The notes: generated by a model not told the origin, from the letters alone. 64,000 nucleotides of DNA from Mesorhizobium escarrei (GCF_935825525.1 NZ_CAKXZT010000116.1:132354-196353); one strand, 5' to 3'; positions 47,854-58,013 are shown, counted from the stretch's first letter. Numbers and translations are program-made.

Positions 47854-49520
47854 TGGCTAAGGTTCAGATGCCACCGCGGCGCGAAATGGGGGTTCTGCTC
47901 GAAATCCGCAACCTCAAGGTCGAAGCGACGGTCTATTCGCCTGGCGAGAACCCGCGCGACGTCACCATCGTGGACGGCGTATCGCTGGCCCTGAAGCGCG
48001 GCAAGGTGCTGGGACTGATCGGCGAATCCGGCGCCGGCAAGTCGACCATCGGCCTTTCCTCCATGGGTTATGGCCGCGGTGGAGTCCGCATCACCGGCGG
48101 CGAGGTCCTTCTCAACGGCCGCGATATCCTGAAGGGCGGCGTCCAGGGTTTGCGCAGGGTGCGCGGGAGCGAGGTTTGCTATGTCGCGCAGTCAGCTGCC
48201 GCCGCTTTCAACCCCGCGCATCGGCTCATGGGCCAGGTCGTAGAAGCAGCGCTTCTGCACGGCACTGCGACCAAGGCCGAAGCAGAAAAGCGCGCGGTGG
48301 CGCTGTTCACGAAGCTCCGCTTGCCCGACCCCAAAAGCATCGGCTATCGCTATCCACATCAGGTCTCTGGCGGCCAATTGCAGCGCGTCATGACTGCGAT
48401 GGCGCTTTGTTCCGAACCGGACCTGATCGTTTTCGACGAGCCTACTACAGCCCTCGATGTGACAACCCAGATCGAGGTGCTTGCTGCGATCAAGGACGCG
48501 ATCCGGGACAATGGTGTTGCGGCGCTCTACATCACACACGATCTTGCCGTGGTGACCCAGGTCTCGGACGAGATCATTGTGCTGCGGGACGGTAAGATGG
48601 TGGAGCACGGGGAAACGCGGCAGATCATCGAGGCGCCGCGCATGGACTACACTAAGGCGCTGGTGTCGGTGCGTTCGATCGAGCATGAGGAGAAGGAACC
48701 AACGCCGAAGCCTCTGTTGTCAGTGAGGAACGTCACTGCCGCTTATGGCGGCGGTGCCGTGAAGGTTCTGCAGGACGTCTCGGTTGACGTCCATTCCGGC
48801 CAAACGCTCGCGGTGGTCGGCGAGTCGGGCTCCGGAAAATCCACCCTGGCCCGCGTCATTACGGGGCTGCTGCCACCCATCGCCGGCAGCATCACCTTCG
48901 CCAGCCGCACGCTCGCGCGCAGGCTCGCAGACCGATCCAGGGATGATCTTCGAGAACTGCAGATGATTTATCAGATGGCGGACGTGGCGATGAATCCGCG
49001 CCAGACGGTGGGCACCATCATTGGCCGGCCGCTTGAGTTCTATTTTGGCATGCGCGGACGCGAGCGCGATAAGCGCGTTGCCGAGCTTCTCGACGAGATT
49101 GAGATGGGCAAGGGATTCATCGACCGATATCCGGCGGAGCTTTCCGGTGGGCAGAAGCAGCGGGTCTGCATCGCCCGCGCGCTGGCGGCCAAGCCGAAAC
49201 TCATCATCTGCGACGAGGTGACCAGCGCTCTTGACCCGCTAGTGGCCGATGGCATCCTGAAGCTGTTGCTCCGCCTGCAGAAGATTGAGGACGTGGGTTA
49301 CCTGTTCATCACGCACGACCTCGCGACAGTGAAGGCTATCGCCGATTCCATCGCAGTAATGTATCGGGGAGAGGTGGTCCGCCACGGCTCGAAGACGCAG
49401 GTGCTGACGCCGCCGTTTGATGCCTATACCGACCTGCTGCTCTCTTCGGTTCCCGAGATGGAGGTTGGCTGGCTCGAAAGCGCCATCAAGGGACGCCGAA
49501 TGGAGAGCGCGGGCAACTGA
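47853..49520 (+). CDS. Peptide-type ABC transporter fused double ATPase (DppD-DppF fusion)
   Basis: This 555-residue protein carries two complete nucleotide-binding domains. The first has GESGAGKST, the Q-loop YVAQSAAAAFNPA, the signature VSGGQLQR and LIVFDEPTTALD. The second has [30 protein letters not shown] and [12 protein letters not shown], where Val replaces the usual Pro. Most such importers encode two separate ATPases; the fusion is known in GsiA and YejF types. The ATG overlaps the dppC stop. It is the last gene of the operon. A weak hairpin (TTTCTCCC-ACGC-GGGAAAAA, 49532-49551) follows the stop. Confidence 0.88.
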   Translation: MAKVQMPPRREMGVLLEIRNLKVEATVYSPGENPRDVTIVDGVSLALKRGKVLGLIGESGAGKSTIGLSSMGYGRGGVRITGGEVLLNGRDILKGGVQGLRRVRGSEVCYVAQSAAAAFNPAHRLMGQVVEAALLHGTATKAEAEKRAVALFTKLRLPDPKSIGYRYPHQVSGGQLQRVMTAMALCSEPDLIVFDEPTTALDVTTQIEVLAAIKDAIRDNGVAALYITHDLAVVTQVSDEIIVLRDGKMVEHGETRQIIEAPRMDYTKALVSVRSIEHEEKEPTPKPLLSVRNVTAAYGGGAVKVLQDVSVDVHSGQTLAVVGESGSGKSTLARVITGLLPPIAGSITFASRTLARRLADRSRDDLRELQMIYQMADVAMNPRQTVGTIIGRPLEFYFGMRGRERDKRVAELLDEIEMGKGFIDRYPAELSGGQKQRVCIARALAAKPKLIICDEVTSALDPLVADGILKLLLRLQKIEDVGYLFITHDLATVKAIADSIAVMYRGEVVRHGSKTQVLTPPFDAYTDLLLSSVPEMEVGWLESAIKGRRMESAGN

Positions 49521-50324
49521 GTTAATGCGTTTCTCCCACGCGGGAAAAAGTTGACCTCACCTTCGGTGTTGAATGACGGAAACGAAAGCTCATGAAGCTG
49601 AGAGATCTCCAGGTGGGACCCCAATGGCTGCCGTGAGTGAAGGCCATTGGTAACTCGGTTTGTGTTCAGCGCGCGTTGGGCCCGAAACTGCGCAGGCCGG
49701 TGTCGGTAACCCCTCGTCCTTTAGCCGCCTCATCGAACCTGCCCGCTTCCCACGGCCAGCCACTTGCATTCGTGTCGCGATCTCGTCCACGCTGTCGATT
49801 GCTCCAACGGGCTGTGGACCGGAACGTTAGCGGCCGGATGTTATGACGCCGATCATCGGCCGACAGTGATAGTGAAAGGGCGAAAAGCGAGTAGTCGTGG
49901 CGGCGCTGCTGTGACGAATGCGCAAGCCATATCGCCGACTGCGGTACAAAGTGACGCCCCAAGTGGAGGCGATCACTTCCAGCCTTGCAAGCGCAACACT
50001 GATGCTCGAGACCATTCGCGCGCACCTTCCGGCAACCATGCAGCGGTCCGCAGGAGTATCAGCTCACAAGCCGCCGGCGGCGGGCATTCTCGCGGATGCT
50101 GGCCCCCGCGCTCAAGGATCCCCATTGGCATCCTCAGATCGCACCGCCCCACGTCCCTTCGCTAATCGCTCTTATGCGTTGGCTGCGCAAAAACGCGGAG
50201 TTCCTGCGTCAGTAAGGGCAAAATCGCGCAAGATGAACCATCGTAAATGATACTCTTCAGGTGGTAGTCGCGTTTTGGTTCGCGGCATCAGGGGAACAAA
50301 CGCAGCAAGCGGAGGAGGATATCA
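49521..50324. other. 800 bases between the importer operon and the second receptor gene
   Basis: A possible weak terminator (TTTCTCCC-ACGC-GGGAAA with one mismatch, then AAA) lies at 49532-49551. The rest contains short frames that I cannot assign. The last 40 bases hold GCGGAGGAGG, the ribosome site of the second receptor gene, set in sequence similar to the leader of copy 1. Confidence 0.4.
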
Positions 50325-51908
50325 ATGTCTGAGGAACTCGAATATCTCAGCTACCGCTTCGCGGCGGGTCGGTTGAGCCGACGTGAATTTCTTGGCCGTG
50401 CAGCGGCCCTAGGGATAAGCGCCACATTCGCCAACTTGCTCCTTGCCACCGCCACGAACGCGCAGACGCCGAAAAGGGGCGGCATCCTGAAATCGGGCAG
50501 CTCAGGGGGGGCGGCGACGGACAGCATTGACCCGGCGATCTTTTCATCAACAACAGCCAGCTTCGGCAAATGCTGGGGTGAGTTTCTCGTTGCGCTGACG
50601 GCCGATGGGGGTTTGGAGAACCGCCTTGCCGAGGAAATAGGCTCATCCAAAGATGTCAAAGTATGGACCTTCAAGATACGTCGAGATGTGGAATTCCACA
50701 ACGGCAAGACTGTGACGGCGAAAGACGTGGTGGCGACGCTGGAACGCCACTCCAACGAGGAAACGAAGTCCGGCGCGCAGGGCATCTTGGCCGGCATTGA
50801 AAGCCTCAAGGCTGATGGGAACGACGTCGTCATCACGCTCAAGGAGCCGAACGCCGAGCTGCCCTACCTGATGACGGACTATCATCTGATCATCCAGCCC
50901 AATGGGGGCAAGGACAATCCAACTGAAGGCATCAGCGCAGGTCCTTATAGGGTGAGCGTCAATGAGCCCGGCGTTCGCCATGGCGGCGAGCGCTTCGCCA
51001 ATTTCTGGCAGTCCGACAAGATGGGCTTTGCCGACCAGATCGAGATGCTAGTTATAAATGATTCCACAGCCCGCGTTTCCGCGCTGCAGGGCGGCCAGGT
51101 GCACATGATTTCCGGGGTTGAGCCCAAGGTCGTCGAGCTCATCAAACGCATGCCTAACCTGAGAGTCGAGGCCCTGGCGGGTCCCGGCAATTACGTTTTC
51201 AACATGTTCTGCGACACGGCGCCCTTCGATGACCCGGATCTTAGGATGGCGCTCAAGCTCGCGGTGGATCGGGAGCAGATGGTTGACAAGATCCTCCGCG
51301 GGTATGGCACGGTCGGCAACGACTTTCCGGTTAATGAAACCTACCCGCTCTTCCCCGACGACATCGAGCAGCGCACCTTTGATCCTGAAAAGGCAGCCTT
51401 CCACTATAAGAAGTCGGGCCACAGTGGACCGATCCTGTTCCGGACGTCCGAGGTCGCCTTCCCAGGCGCTGTCGACGCCGCGCAGCTCTACCAGCAGAGC
51501 GCGGCCAGGGCCGGCATCGCCATCGAGGTGAAGCGGGAGCCGGGCGACGGCTACTGGTCAGAAGTCTGGCTAAAGCAGCCCTTCTGCGCCGCCTACTGGA
51601 GCGGGCGAGCGACGCAGGGCCAGATTTATTCGACCGCCTTTCTGTCGACGGCGCCTTGGAACGACACGCATTTCTTTAACGAAAGGTTCGATAAGCTGCT
51701 CATTGAGGCGCGCGGCGAACTCGACCTAGGCAAGCGCAAGAATCTCTATCGCGAGATGGCCATCATCGTCCGCGATGAGGGCGGCGTGATCGTGCCGATG
51801 TTCAACCAGTTCATTGACGCAATCTCCGACAAGGTTGGAGGCTATGTCGGAGAGATCGACCATCTAATGAACAGCACCGCGTTGGCGAAATGTTGGCTCG
51901 AAGACTGA
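50325..51908 (+). CDS. Peptide-type ABC transporter solute-binding protein, copy 2
   Basis: This 527-residue protein is a close paralogue of the receptor at 44464-46047, aligning without gaps over its whole length by eye. It has the same twin-arginine leader (LSRREFLGRAAALG) and mature start KRGGILKSGSSGG. Differences cluster in the first mature segment (SIDPAIFSSTTASFGKC versus TLDPAKFIELMSYFGKC) and in scattered positions elsewhere. It has its own strong ribosome site. Behind it lies only a short, internally deleted permease remnant, so the duplication originally included more of the operon. The protein may deliver a related ligand to the intact permease upstream. Confidence 0.87.
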   Translation: MSEELEYLSYRFAAGRLSRREFLGRAAALGISATFANLLLATATNAQTPKRGGILKSGSSGGAATDSIDPAIFSSTTASFGKCWGEFLVALTADGGLENRLAEEIGSSKDVKVWTFKIRRDVEFHNGKTVTAKDVVATLERHSNEETKSGAQGILAGIESLKADGNDVVITLKEPNAELPYLMTDYHLIIQPNGGKDNPTEGISAGPYRVSVNEPGVRHGGERFANFWQSDKMGFADQIEMLVINDSTARVSALQGGQVHMISGVEPKVVELIKRMPNLRVEALAGPGNYVFNMFCDTAPFDDPDLRMALKLAVDREQMVDKILRGYGTVGNDFPVNETYPLFPDDIEQRTFDPEKAAFHYKKSGHSGPILFRTSEVAFPGAVDAAQLYQQSAARAGIAIEVKREPGDGYWSEVWLKQPFCAAYWSGRATQGQIYSTAFLSTAPWNDTHFFNERFDKLLIEARGELDLGKRKNLYREMAIIVRDEGGVIVPMFNQFIDAISDKVGGYVGEIDHLMNSTALAKCWLED

Positions 51909-51924
51909 ACGTAGCTTTATGGGC

Positions 51925-52146
51925 TCGCCCGTTCTGATGCTGGTTGCCCAGCGTGTCGCGCTGGGCATTCTCCGCATCTTCGCGGTCTCCGTGGCGATTT
52001 GTACGGAAGATCGTGCTGCCGGAAACGACTTCAGTGTTTGTCGCTCGCATACATGAACCGTACGCGTTGCGGTCGTCGATCGAGGTAGCTGAGCTGACGG
52101 GCTTTCCGCCTTCGAGTATCAGCCTGGCGAACGCGATCGTCGTTTA
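51925..52146 (+). pseudogene. Remnant of a duplicated dppB-like permease gene
   Basis: The sequence VLMLVAQRVALGILRIFAVS corresponds to the first helix of the intact permease at 46029-47018 (LIAQRVGLGILLLFAVS). After a deletion of more than 400 bases, another frame reads RKIVLPETTSVFVARIHEPY and SSIEVAELTGFPPSSISLAN, matching the later region KAIVLPVIALVLS to IETAELKGLSALDIIRKHA. Nothing downstream of this region is found. It shows that the second receptor gene came from a duplication of the operon start. Confidence 0.85.
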
Positions 52147-52320
52147 GCCGAGCGCTTGCGCTCCAGCAGCTCCAGATCACGCGCGCAGTACATTCATTGA
52201 GCACGAGAACACCGTCAGACGTCTGCCACAACACGAAGCGGGAGCGGGTCTCGCGCTAGCAGTTTCTCTGAAGGCGGTCCCCGTCAATCCCAAGTGCTGA
52301 CACCAGATTTTGGAGGAAAA

Positions 52321-53166
52321 ATGCTCGCACAAAAACGCATATCCGTTGGTGGTGTTACGACGTCCTATTACGAGAAAGGGGCGGGCGACCCAATTGTGTT
52401 GCTACATGGTGCCGGTCCCTACGGGGAGGCAAAAAGCTCCTTTATTCGGCAGCTGAACGGGCTATCCGATCGTTTCAGGGTGATCGCTGTTGATCAGCTC
52501 CATTTCGGGGGAACGGACTACCCTGCCGATCGCAAATATATAAACCGGTTCGATCGTGTGGATCACGTAATTGCCTTTATCGACGCGCTCGGATTGAAGC
52601 AGACTATACTGCTCGGCCATTCAGAAGGCTCATTCGTCGCCGCGCGGATTGCTATCGTTCGTCCCGATCTTGTTTCCAGGCTGGTATTGCTGACCGCCAG
52701 CGCCCTATCCCCAGCGTTCGGAGATGAGCGCGATGAAGCTTGGATGCAAGCTTGCCAGCTGGAGTACAATTACTCCCTGCCAATGCCCACCGAAAATGAA
52801 TACATCGCCGATTGGCGGAAAAATTGCCGGGCCTATGGGCAGGATCTCGAAGATGCGAGGCGAGAGGCTTATTGGGAAGCCACGGCGCGCGGACAATACG
52901 AGATTTTTGAGAATGCCCCTGAGGAGGAGTCGGATCCGCGCCTTTATACACAGCTGCAACAGAAACACATCTTCCCGTATCTGGATCAGGTCCAGGCTGA
53001 GACGTTGATCATCTGGTCGAAGAATGATCCTACTGTTCCGCCGGAACGCGGCTTGATGCTGGCAAAGATGATCCGGAATGCGGATTTCCACCTTTTGAAT
53101 AATGCAGGGCATTCAGTTCAGAATGACCGAAGCGAAGCCGTGAACGGACTCATCCGGCAATGGTGA
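52321..53166 (+). CDS. Alpha/beta hydrolase (C-C bond or ester hydrolase type)
   Basis: This 281-residue cytoplasmic hydrolase starts at an ATG directly behind GGAGGAAAA. It has the oxyanion segment VLLHGAGPYGEAKS, the nucleophile elbow GHSEGSFVA (Ser near residue 101), IIWSKNDPTVPPERG with the catalytic Asp and NNAGHSVQNDR with the catalytic His. The layout and size are those of meta-cleavage product hydrolases and 2-hydroxymuconate-type enzymes, though simple esterases look alike. It lies between the second receptor gene and two CocE-family hydrolase genes, all on the plus strand, suggesting a shared substrate. A distinct promoter is possible in the 170 bases before it. Confidence 0.82.
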   Translation: MLAQKRISVGGVTTSYYEKGAGDPIVLLHGAGPYGEAKSSFIRQLNGLSDRFRVIAVDQLHFGGTDYPADRKYINRFDRVDHVIAFIDALGLKQTILLGHSEGSFVAARIAIVRPDLVSRLVLLTASALSPAFGDERDEAWMQACQLEYNYSLPMPTENEYIADWRKNCRAYGQDLEDARREAYWEATARGQYEIFENAPEEESDPRLYTQLQQKHIFPYLDQVQAETLIIWSKNDPTVPPERGLMLAKMIRNADFHLLNNAGHSVQNDRSEAVNGLIRQW

Positions 53167-53430
53167 GAGATCAACAGCCAAGGCGAACAGCAGTCTGCCC
53201 TCGGTAAGCCTTTCCGAGGGTCGTGACCCGGCGCGCGAACGAAAGTGCAGGCCAAATGACTCTGTCGTCGCGCGTTTCAGCCTGCCGTAGGGTCGTCGCT
53301 GTAGCGAAGCCCGGCAGCGTTGCAAAATACAGCCCTTCAGGAAGGAGCAAGCGGCCTTCGTGGCGGCGCTGTTCAAGCTGCTAGCTAGCGCGAGGTACCC
53401 TCGACCGTTAGGAGAATGGAGGAGCCGGCT
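53167..53430. other. Gap before the second CocE gene
   Basis: These 264 bases hold no recognised gene. GGAGGAG at 53418-53424 is the ribosome site for the downstream gene and lies inside an earlier in-frame ATG, which makes that earlier start unlikely. Confidence 0.45.
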
Positions 53431-55251
53431 ATGTGTGTCTGCGATAAGAGTGGTACGAAGCCGTTGCCTGCGCCGCGTTTTGAGGTGGTTCTGCAAACGG
53501 GGCTGCGTGTTCCGATGCGCGACGGCGTAGAACTTGCGACGGACGTCTACCACCCGGTCGGGTACCGCGGCAAACTGTCCACGATTTTGATCCGGACAAA
53601 GTACGGCAAAGCGCCATATCGTCTGCCGAAACCCAATAACCCCGAAGCTATGATGTTCGCGGCGCAGGGGTATTCAGTGGTCGTACAGGAACTTCGCGGA
53701 CTCTTCGATTCCGGCGGCAATTTTGGGCTTCTCGAGCACGACGCGAGGGACGGTTACGATACACTGTCGTGGATCGCGTCGCAGCCATGGTCGACGGGAC
53801 GGGTCGGCACATACGGTTGCTCTGCGCTCGGAACCACGCAAGTGATTGTCGCTCAGCTGTGCCATCCGGCCCATCGATGTGCGATTATCGAAGGGGCAGG
53901 CGGTTCGATGACTGGACACCGACACCGGTTGGGAGACCAGCGCCTATGCAGCTTGCGCTGGGGTGGGGCGGTGGAGCTTGGGATGTGGGTCCCCCACTTC
54001 CATCAATCGCATGCTAAGGACCGCTCCCGGCCCCAACCGATACCCGACGCGGAATACGAGCGCGCGTTTGCGATATTGCCCATCATCGATATCCTCAAAA
54101 GCTTGGGCTCACCTCCGACTGAATGGGAGGACTGGATCTCACGTAACCCTGACGACCCTTGGTTCGACCGGCTGGGCCTCCTTCGGGAGGACTCCAGAAT
54201 CGACCTCCCAGCGTTGTTCGTGCATTCATGGTACGACGTCGGCGCGGGCGACGCGCTCCGTCAACAGCGAGTCTTCAGCTCTTGCGGGATTACCACTGCG
54301 GCTCGAGAGCACCAGCATATCATTTTGTCGCCAGCGGTGCATTGTGAAACTGCGACACTGACGGCCCCGACGGTGGTAGGCGAGCGCGAACTGGGCGACG
54401 CGCGGCTCGATTGCTGGCGGATTTACCTAAACTGGTATGACTGCTGGCTTAAGGACGAGCCCGATCGAATCGAGGGAATGCCCCGCATCCAGTACTACGT
54501 GATGGGTCGCAACGAGTGGCGTGCCACGTCAGAATGGCCACCCGCAGGGGTCAAACTACAGCGCTGGTTTCTGCGCAGCGGTGGAAGTGCCAACACTCGC
54601 CTTGGCGATGGCCGGCTCGACCTAGCGCCACCTTCCGACGACGAGCCAGCCGACTCGTTTGTATACGACCCCGGAAATCCGGTGCGGTATCTGGGCGTTC
54701 AGGGCGGGAATGCAAAGGGGACGACGGTAGGCCCACGGGACTACCAAGAAGTCGAACTCCGTCACGACGTTCTTTGCTTTACATCCGAGGTGCTAAACGA
54801 AGGCGTGGAAGTCACCGGATTTGTGAAGGCGATCCTGTTCGTCTCTTCTTCGGCTCTAGACACCGACTTTGTGGCCAGACTCCTGGATGTGCATCCGGAC
54901 GGGCGGGCGATTGACGTTGTCGACGGAATACTCCGCGTCCGATACCGCGACGGCTTCGATCGGGCTGTGATGATGAAGCCCAAAGAGGTCTACCAAATCG
55001 AAATAGATTTAGACGCTACCAGTAACTGGTTCCCACCCGGCCATCGCATCAGACTCGAAATCTCAAGTTCCTCGTTTCCTCGTTTTGACCGCAACTTGAA
55101 CACAGGGGGCAACAACTGGGACGAAACAAAATGGACTGTTGCCAACAACGCAGTGCATCATTGCGCAGTGTTCCCGTCCTACATATTGGTGCCTGTCGCG
55201 GCCGACGTATCTGGAGGGATAGAAATCCAAGACAGGTCGGAGAAATCGTGA
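53431..55251 (+). CDS. CocE/NonD family hydrolase, member 2
   Basis: This 606-residue S15-superfamily hydrolase starts at the second ATG because GGAGGAG precedes it at the right distance. The N-terminal motif VPMRDGVELATDVYHP is typical. The nucleophile is Ser131 in GTYGCSALG, where CocE-type enzymes usually have Tyr after the Ser. HSWYDVGAGDA near 275 probably contributes the Asp, and LSPAVHCETA near 305 the His. The jelly-roll domain follows (VTGFVKAILFVSSSALDTDF and WFPPGHRIRLEISSSSFPRF). It begins MCVCDKSG, with no signal peptide. The third CocE gene follows 56 bases later. Similarity to the two other CocE proteins in the window is limited to family motifs. Confidence 0.84.
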   Translation: MCVCDKSGTKPLPAPRFEVVLQTGLRVPMRDGVELATDVYHPVGYRGKLSTILIRTKYGKAPYRLPKPNNPEAMMFAAQGYSVVVQELRGLFDSGGNFGLLEHDARDGYDTLSWIASQPWSTGRVGTYGCSALGTTQVIVAQLCHPAHRCAIIEGAGGSMTGHRHRLGDQRLCSLRWGGAVELGMWVPHFHQSHAKDRSRPQPIPDAEYERAFAILPIIDILKSLGSPPTEWEDWISRNPDDPWFDRLGLLREDSRIDLPALFVHSWYDVGAGDALRQQRVFSSCGITTAAREHQHIILSPAVHCETATLTAPTVVGERELGDARLDCWRIYLNWYDCWLKDEPDRIEGMPRIQYYVMGRNEWRATSEWPPAGVKLQRWFLRSGGSANTRLGDGRLDLAPPSDDEPADSFVYDPGNPVRYLGVQGGNAKGTTVGPRDYQEVELRHDVLCFTSEVLNEGVEVTGFVKAILFVSSSALDTDFVARLLDVHPDGRAIDVVDGILRVRYRDGFDRAVMMKPKEVYQIEIDLDATSNWFPPGHRIRLEISSSSFPRFDRNLNTGGNNWDETKWTVANNAVHHCAVFPSYILVPVAADVSGGIEIQDRSEKS

Positions 55252-55307
55252 GCTAAGAGAAGCCGCAAATTCTTAAGCGGGGGCAATGTCTTGATACGGA
55301 GTTGAGC

Positions 55308-57074
55308 ATGAAAAGCGCAGAAGCACCAGATTTCACTGAGACGAATGTGATCCGCGACATCGGCTACGTCGCGATGAACGATGGAACGCGCATGGCATAC
55401 ATCTCATATCGTCCGAAGGAATCGGGCCAGTATCCGACAGTTTTCCTCTACGATCCATACATAGCAAATGCGACCCCTTTCGAAATCGTGAAGGAATTCC
55501 TTGATGCCGGCTACGCTTTCGTGGGCGCCAATCTTCCCGGAACCGGATGCTCTGAAGGTGTCATCGACTTTTGGCATGAACAGCGAATGGTTAAAGGCGG
55601 ACCTTATGGTGCTGAGTTGGTTGAATGGATCGCCAGGCAGCCCTGGAGCGATGGCAATATCGGGATGGTCGGCAATTCATCGGCGGGGCAGCCGCAGTTC
55701 TGGGTCGCAGCCGAGCGGCCTCCTCATTTGCGGGCAATCGTGGCGAGCGGTTTCGGGGACGGCTACGAGTTTATGGGATACTCTGGCGGAATGCTCCCGC
55801 TTGCCGAGGGGGAATGGGTGATTCAAAGTCAGTTTGTGACCGGCCCCCGCGGTGCAGAGTGGCGCATCAATCAGGGCGATACCGAGTGCGCCAAGATTCG
55901 TGGGAGCGACAGGCAGGTTATCAAGACTTCTTTTTTTGACCTGTGGAGGAAGCACCCACTGAAGGATGAATGGTGGGAATCTGAGACTTTGGTCAGCAAG
56001 GAACTCACCGATCGAGTCACTGTGCCCAGCATGATCATTGGGGCTTGGCAAGAGGCCTACGGTGGCGCCGCTAGGGCTAACGTTCGAATGTTTACCCACT
56101 TCATGCGGAATGTGAAGAACAAGAAGCTTGTTCTAATGAACGGTGATCATGGGATCAATGGACCTGGGCCGCGTGGCTATAGTCTTGTAGACAAGGAACG
56201 AATGAAGTTCCTCGATCGTTGGGTGAAAGGTGTTAGGAACGGAATAGAGAACGAGCCGCCCATCACTGTCTATTGGGAGGTTCAGCAACCCGAGGGAGAT
56301 CCGAAGAAATCGGCAGCCGGCTGGATGACGCATCACAACACGTGGCCAGACCCGAAAGTCGAGCGCCGCACCTTCTATCTCTCGGTGGACGCACAGATCT
56401 CGCCCGAGAAGCCGGGTGCCAACTCCAATGAGGGATCCCGCGCCTACCTATACCCAACGGGAACAGAACTTTACGGAGACAATCAGCAATTCCAGGTTCG
56501 ACCTTATTCCCCCGGGGTTCTCAACTACCGAACAGCGCCTGTCACCTCGGATATGGTGTTGCTTGGAAATCCGGAAGTCGTGCTGTATCTCAGCATAGAC
56601 AACGGCGACGACGCCGACATCGAACTTACGTTGAAAGACGTCGGTCCCGACGGGGTGCTCTTCGTTCAATCAGGCGTGTTGCGGGCTTCCCTCCGCGCGA
56701 TCGACAACGACCGAACCTATGTTGACGAGGTGGTGCATTCGTTTCGGAAGTCTGAGAAACTTGTCCCGGGTGAGATCTACGAACTCCGGCTGTCGTTGAT
56801 TTCGCCCATCGCTCACGTCGTCAGGCAAGGGCATAGCCTCGAACTCACCATCGGTGCGACAAATCCCATTCCGCATAGCGTCCTCGGCAGCATTCCTGCC
56901 GGAGCAGCCTCTATCAACAGGGTCTATCACTCGGTGAAGTACAGTTCAAGAATACTGCTGCCCATCATTCCGGGGGCGGTGGCGCAAGCCCCTGCTCCTG
57001 CATATGACGCTCTTCGAGGTCAGGCCTATCGCAAGGACGACGAGTTTGTCCCTGGCGGACTGCCGGTTTGTTAG
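55308..57074 (+). CDS. CocE/NonD family hydrolase, member 3
   Basis: This 588-residue protein starts at the ATG preceded by ACGGAG; a TTG two codons upstream is less likely. The N-terminal part reads VAMNDGTRMAYISYRP, with NLPGTGCSEG near 75. The nucleophile is Ser124 in GNSSAGQPQ. MIIGAWQEAYGG near 245 and LMNGDHGINGPGPRG near 280 hold the likely Asp and His. The C-terminal domain shows VVLYLSIDNGDDADIELTL and GHSLELTIGATNPIPHSVLG. It differs greatly from members 1 and 2, so these three are old paralogues brought together, not a fresh expansion. The substrate is unknown; peptide, ester or amide bonds are all possible. Confidence 0.84.
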   Translation: MKSAEAPDFTETNVIRDIGYVAMNDGTRMAYISYRPKESGQYPTVFLYDPYIANATPFEIVKEFLDAGYAFVGANLPGTGCSEGVIDFWHEQRMVKGGPYGAELVEWIARQPWSDGNIGMVGNSSAGQPQFWVAAERPPHLRAIVASGFGDGYEFMGYSGGMLPLAEGEWVIQSQFVTGPRGAEWRINQGDTECAKIRGSDRQVIKTSFFDLWRKHPLKDEWWESETLVSKELTDRVTVPSMIIGAWQEAYGGAARANVRMFTHFMRNVKNKKLVLMNGDHGINGPGPRGYSLVDKERMKFLDRWVKGVRNGIENEPPITVYWEVQQPEGDPKKSAAGWMTHHNTWPDPKVERRTFYLSVDAQISPEKPGANSNEGSRAYLYPTGTELYGDNQQFQVRPYSPGVLNYRTAPVTSDMVLLGNPEVVLYLSIDNGDDADIELTLKDVGPDGVLFVQSGVLRASLRAIDNDRTYVDEVVHSFRKSEKLVPGEIYELRLSLISPIAHVVRQGHSLELTIGATNPIPHSVLGSIPAGAASINRVYHSVKYSSRILLPIIPGAVAQAPAPAYDALRGQAYRKDDEFVPGGLPVC

Positions 57075-57129
57075 CCTTCGACACAGGCGAGGTCAGCCAA
57101 CTTCAGCGAGCTCGTGTGAGGTAGGGAGT

Positions 57130-57680
57130 CGTCGTTTCTGGTGTGATGCCGTTCTTTGTCGACGGAATCGATCGGGGAGCCGAGGCGATAAGCGCCTCAT
57201 CCTCGATGAGTTCGTCGCGGTGACCTGTTATCCTCGCAAGCATGCGATCCGAGTGCTCGGTCATCGTGCATCGAAGACACCTGGCAACAAAGAGGCACAG
57301 CCTTCGCTATGGCGGCGATGTTCGCGAAGCGCTCGTGGTGTTGTGGGAGGCATCGGAGCGGCTATGTTCCAAACGGCTGCGGCCTTTGATACCTGTCTTG
57401 CTGCCAGCGCTTGAACGGCATGGCCGGCTAGAGCTCGATGCCGCGCTCGGCGGCAAGCTGCTGACAATGAGCCCGGCGACGATGGATCGGCTTATAGCGG
57501 AGGTACGTGTTGTGGCGCTCGCGGCGGCCAGCGCCGCCGAGCAGGAATGAGTTCGGCGGTTCGCCGATCGGTGCCAGTGCGCACCTTCGGGGACTTGGAA
57601 TGATCCGCCGCCCGGTTTCGTCGAGGTCGATTTCGTGGTGCATTCCGGCAAATCGTCCGGCAGCGCCCTGGAGTGAACCA
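57130..57680 (+). pseudogene. Remnant of an integrase-type transposase (ISNCY-like)
   Basis: Plus-strand frames read LILDEFVAVTCYPRKHAIRV and, after a shift, VREALVVLWEASERLCSKRL, then RPLIPVLLPALERHGRLELD and TMSPATMDRLIAEVR. This is the helix-turn-helix start of a rhizobial DDE integrase group. A short VRTFGD and PPPGFVEVDFVVHSGKSSG in neighbouring frames are the beginning of the catalytic domain. Several frame changes and the lack of everything downstream show that it is dead. I am not certain of the family name. Confidence 0.6.
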
Positions 57681-57691
57681 TAAGACGCGTC

Positions 57692-57777
57692 CGCGCACCG
57701 GCGCAGCTCGCCTACATGCTCGCCGGGATCGAATGGCGGCAACCCGCCCACACGTTCCGCCCCCCAGCGCCGCGGGC
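57692..57777 (+). pseudogene. C-terminal fragment of an IS66 TnpB
   Basis: The frame reads APAQLAYMLAGIEWRQPAHT followed by FRPPAPR, which lines up with the C-terminus of the intact TnpB at 38465-38812 (TPAQLGYLLEGIDWRMAQKTW). It is only about 28 residues long and belongs to a different IS66. It directly follows the integrase remnant. Confidence 0.7.
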
Positions 57778-58013
57778 TGAGTTTTTCTTTGAGTTTGCGC
57801 CATTTTCCGCGAGTCAGCCGCGCTGATCAGCACGGGCCCCATGCCGGAAAACGTGGCGACCAAGCCCTCAGCTACACCACTCCCTTGAGAGCCAAGACAG
57901 TCGCTCTCCAAAAATCAGCCTGATCGGGATTGCTTCACAGGCGGCAAAAGCACCCTCATTGACTTGCCACCGTCTCCTGCTCTCGTGCACCAATGTTCCT
58001 CGACAACACACCT
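57778..58013. other. Gap before the ATP-grasp gene end
   Basis: No gene is evident in these 236 bases, which form the downstream side of the minus-strand ATP-grasp gene. Confidence 0.35.

Noticed and set aside
49532..49551. Hairpin behind the fused ATPase gene as a Rho-independent terminator
   Set aside because: The stem is short with a mismatch and there is no T run on the coding strand; noted only as weak in the operon entry.
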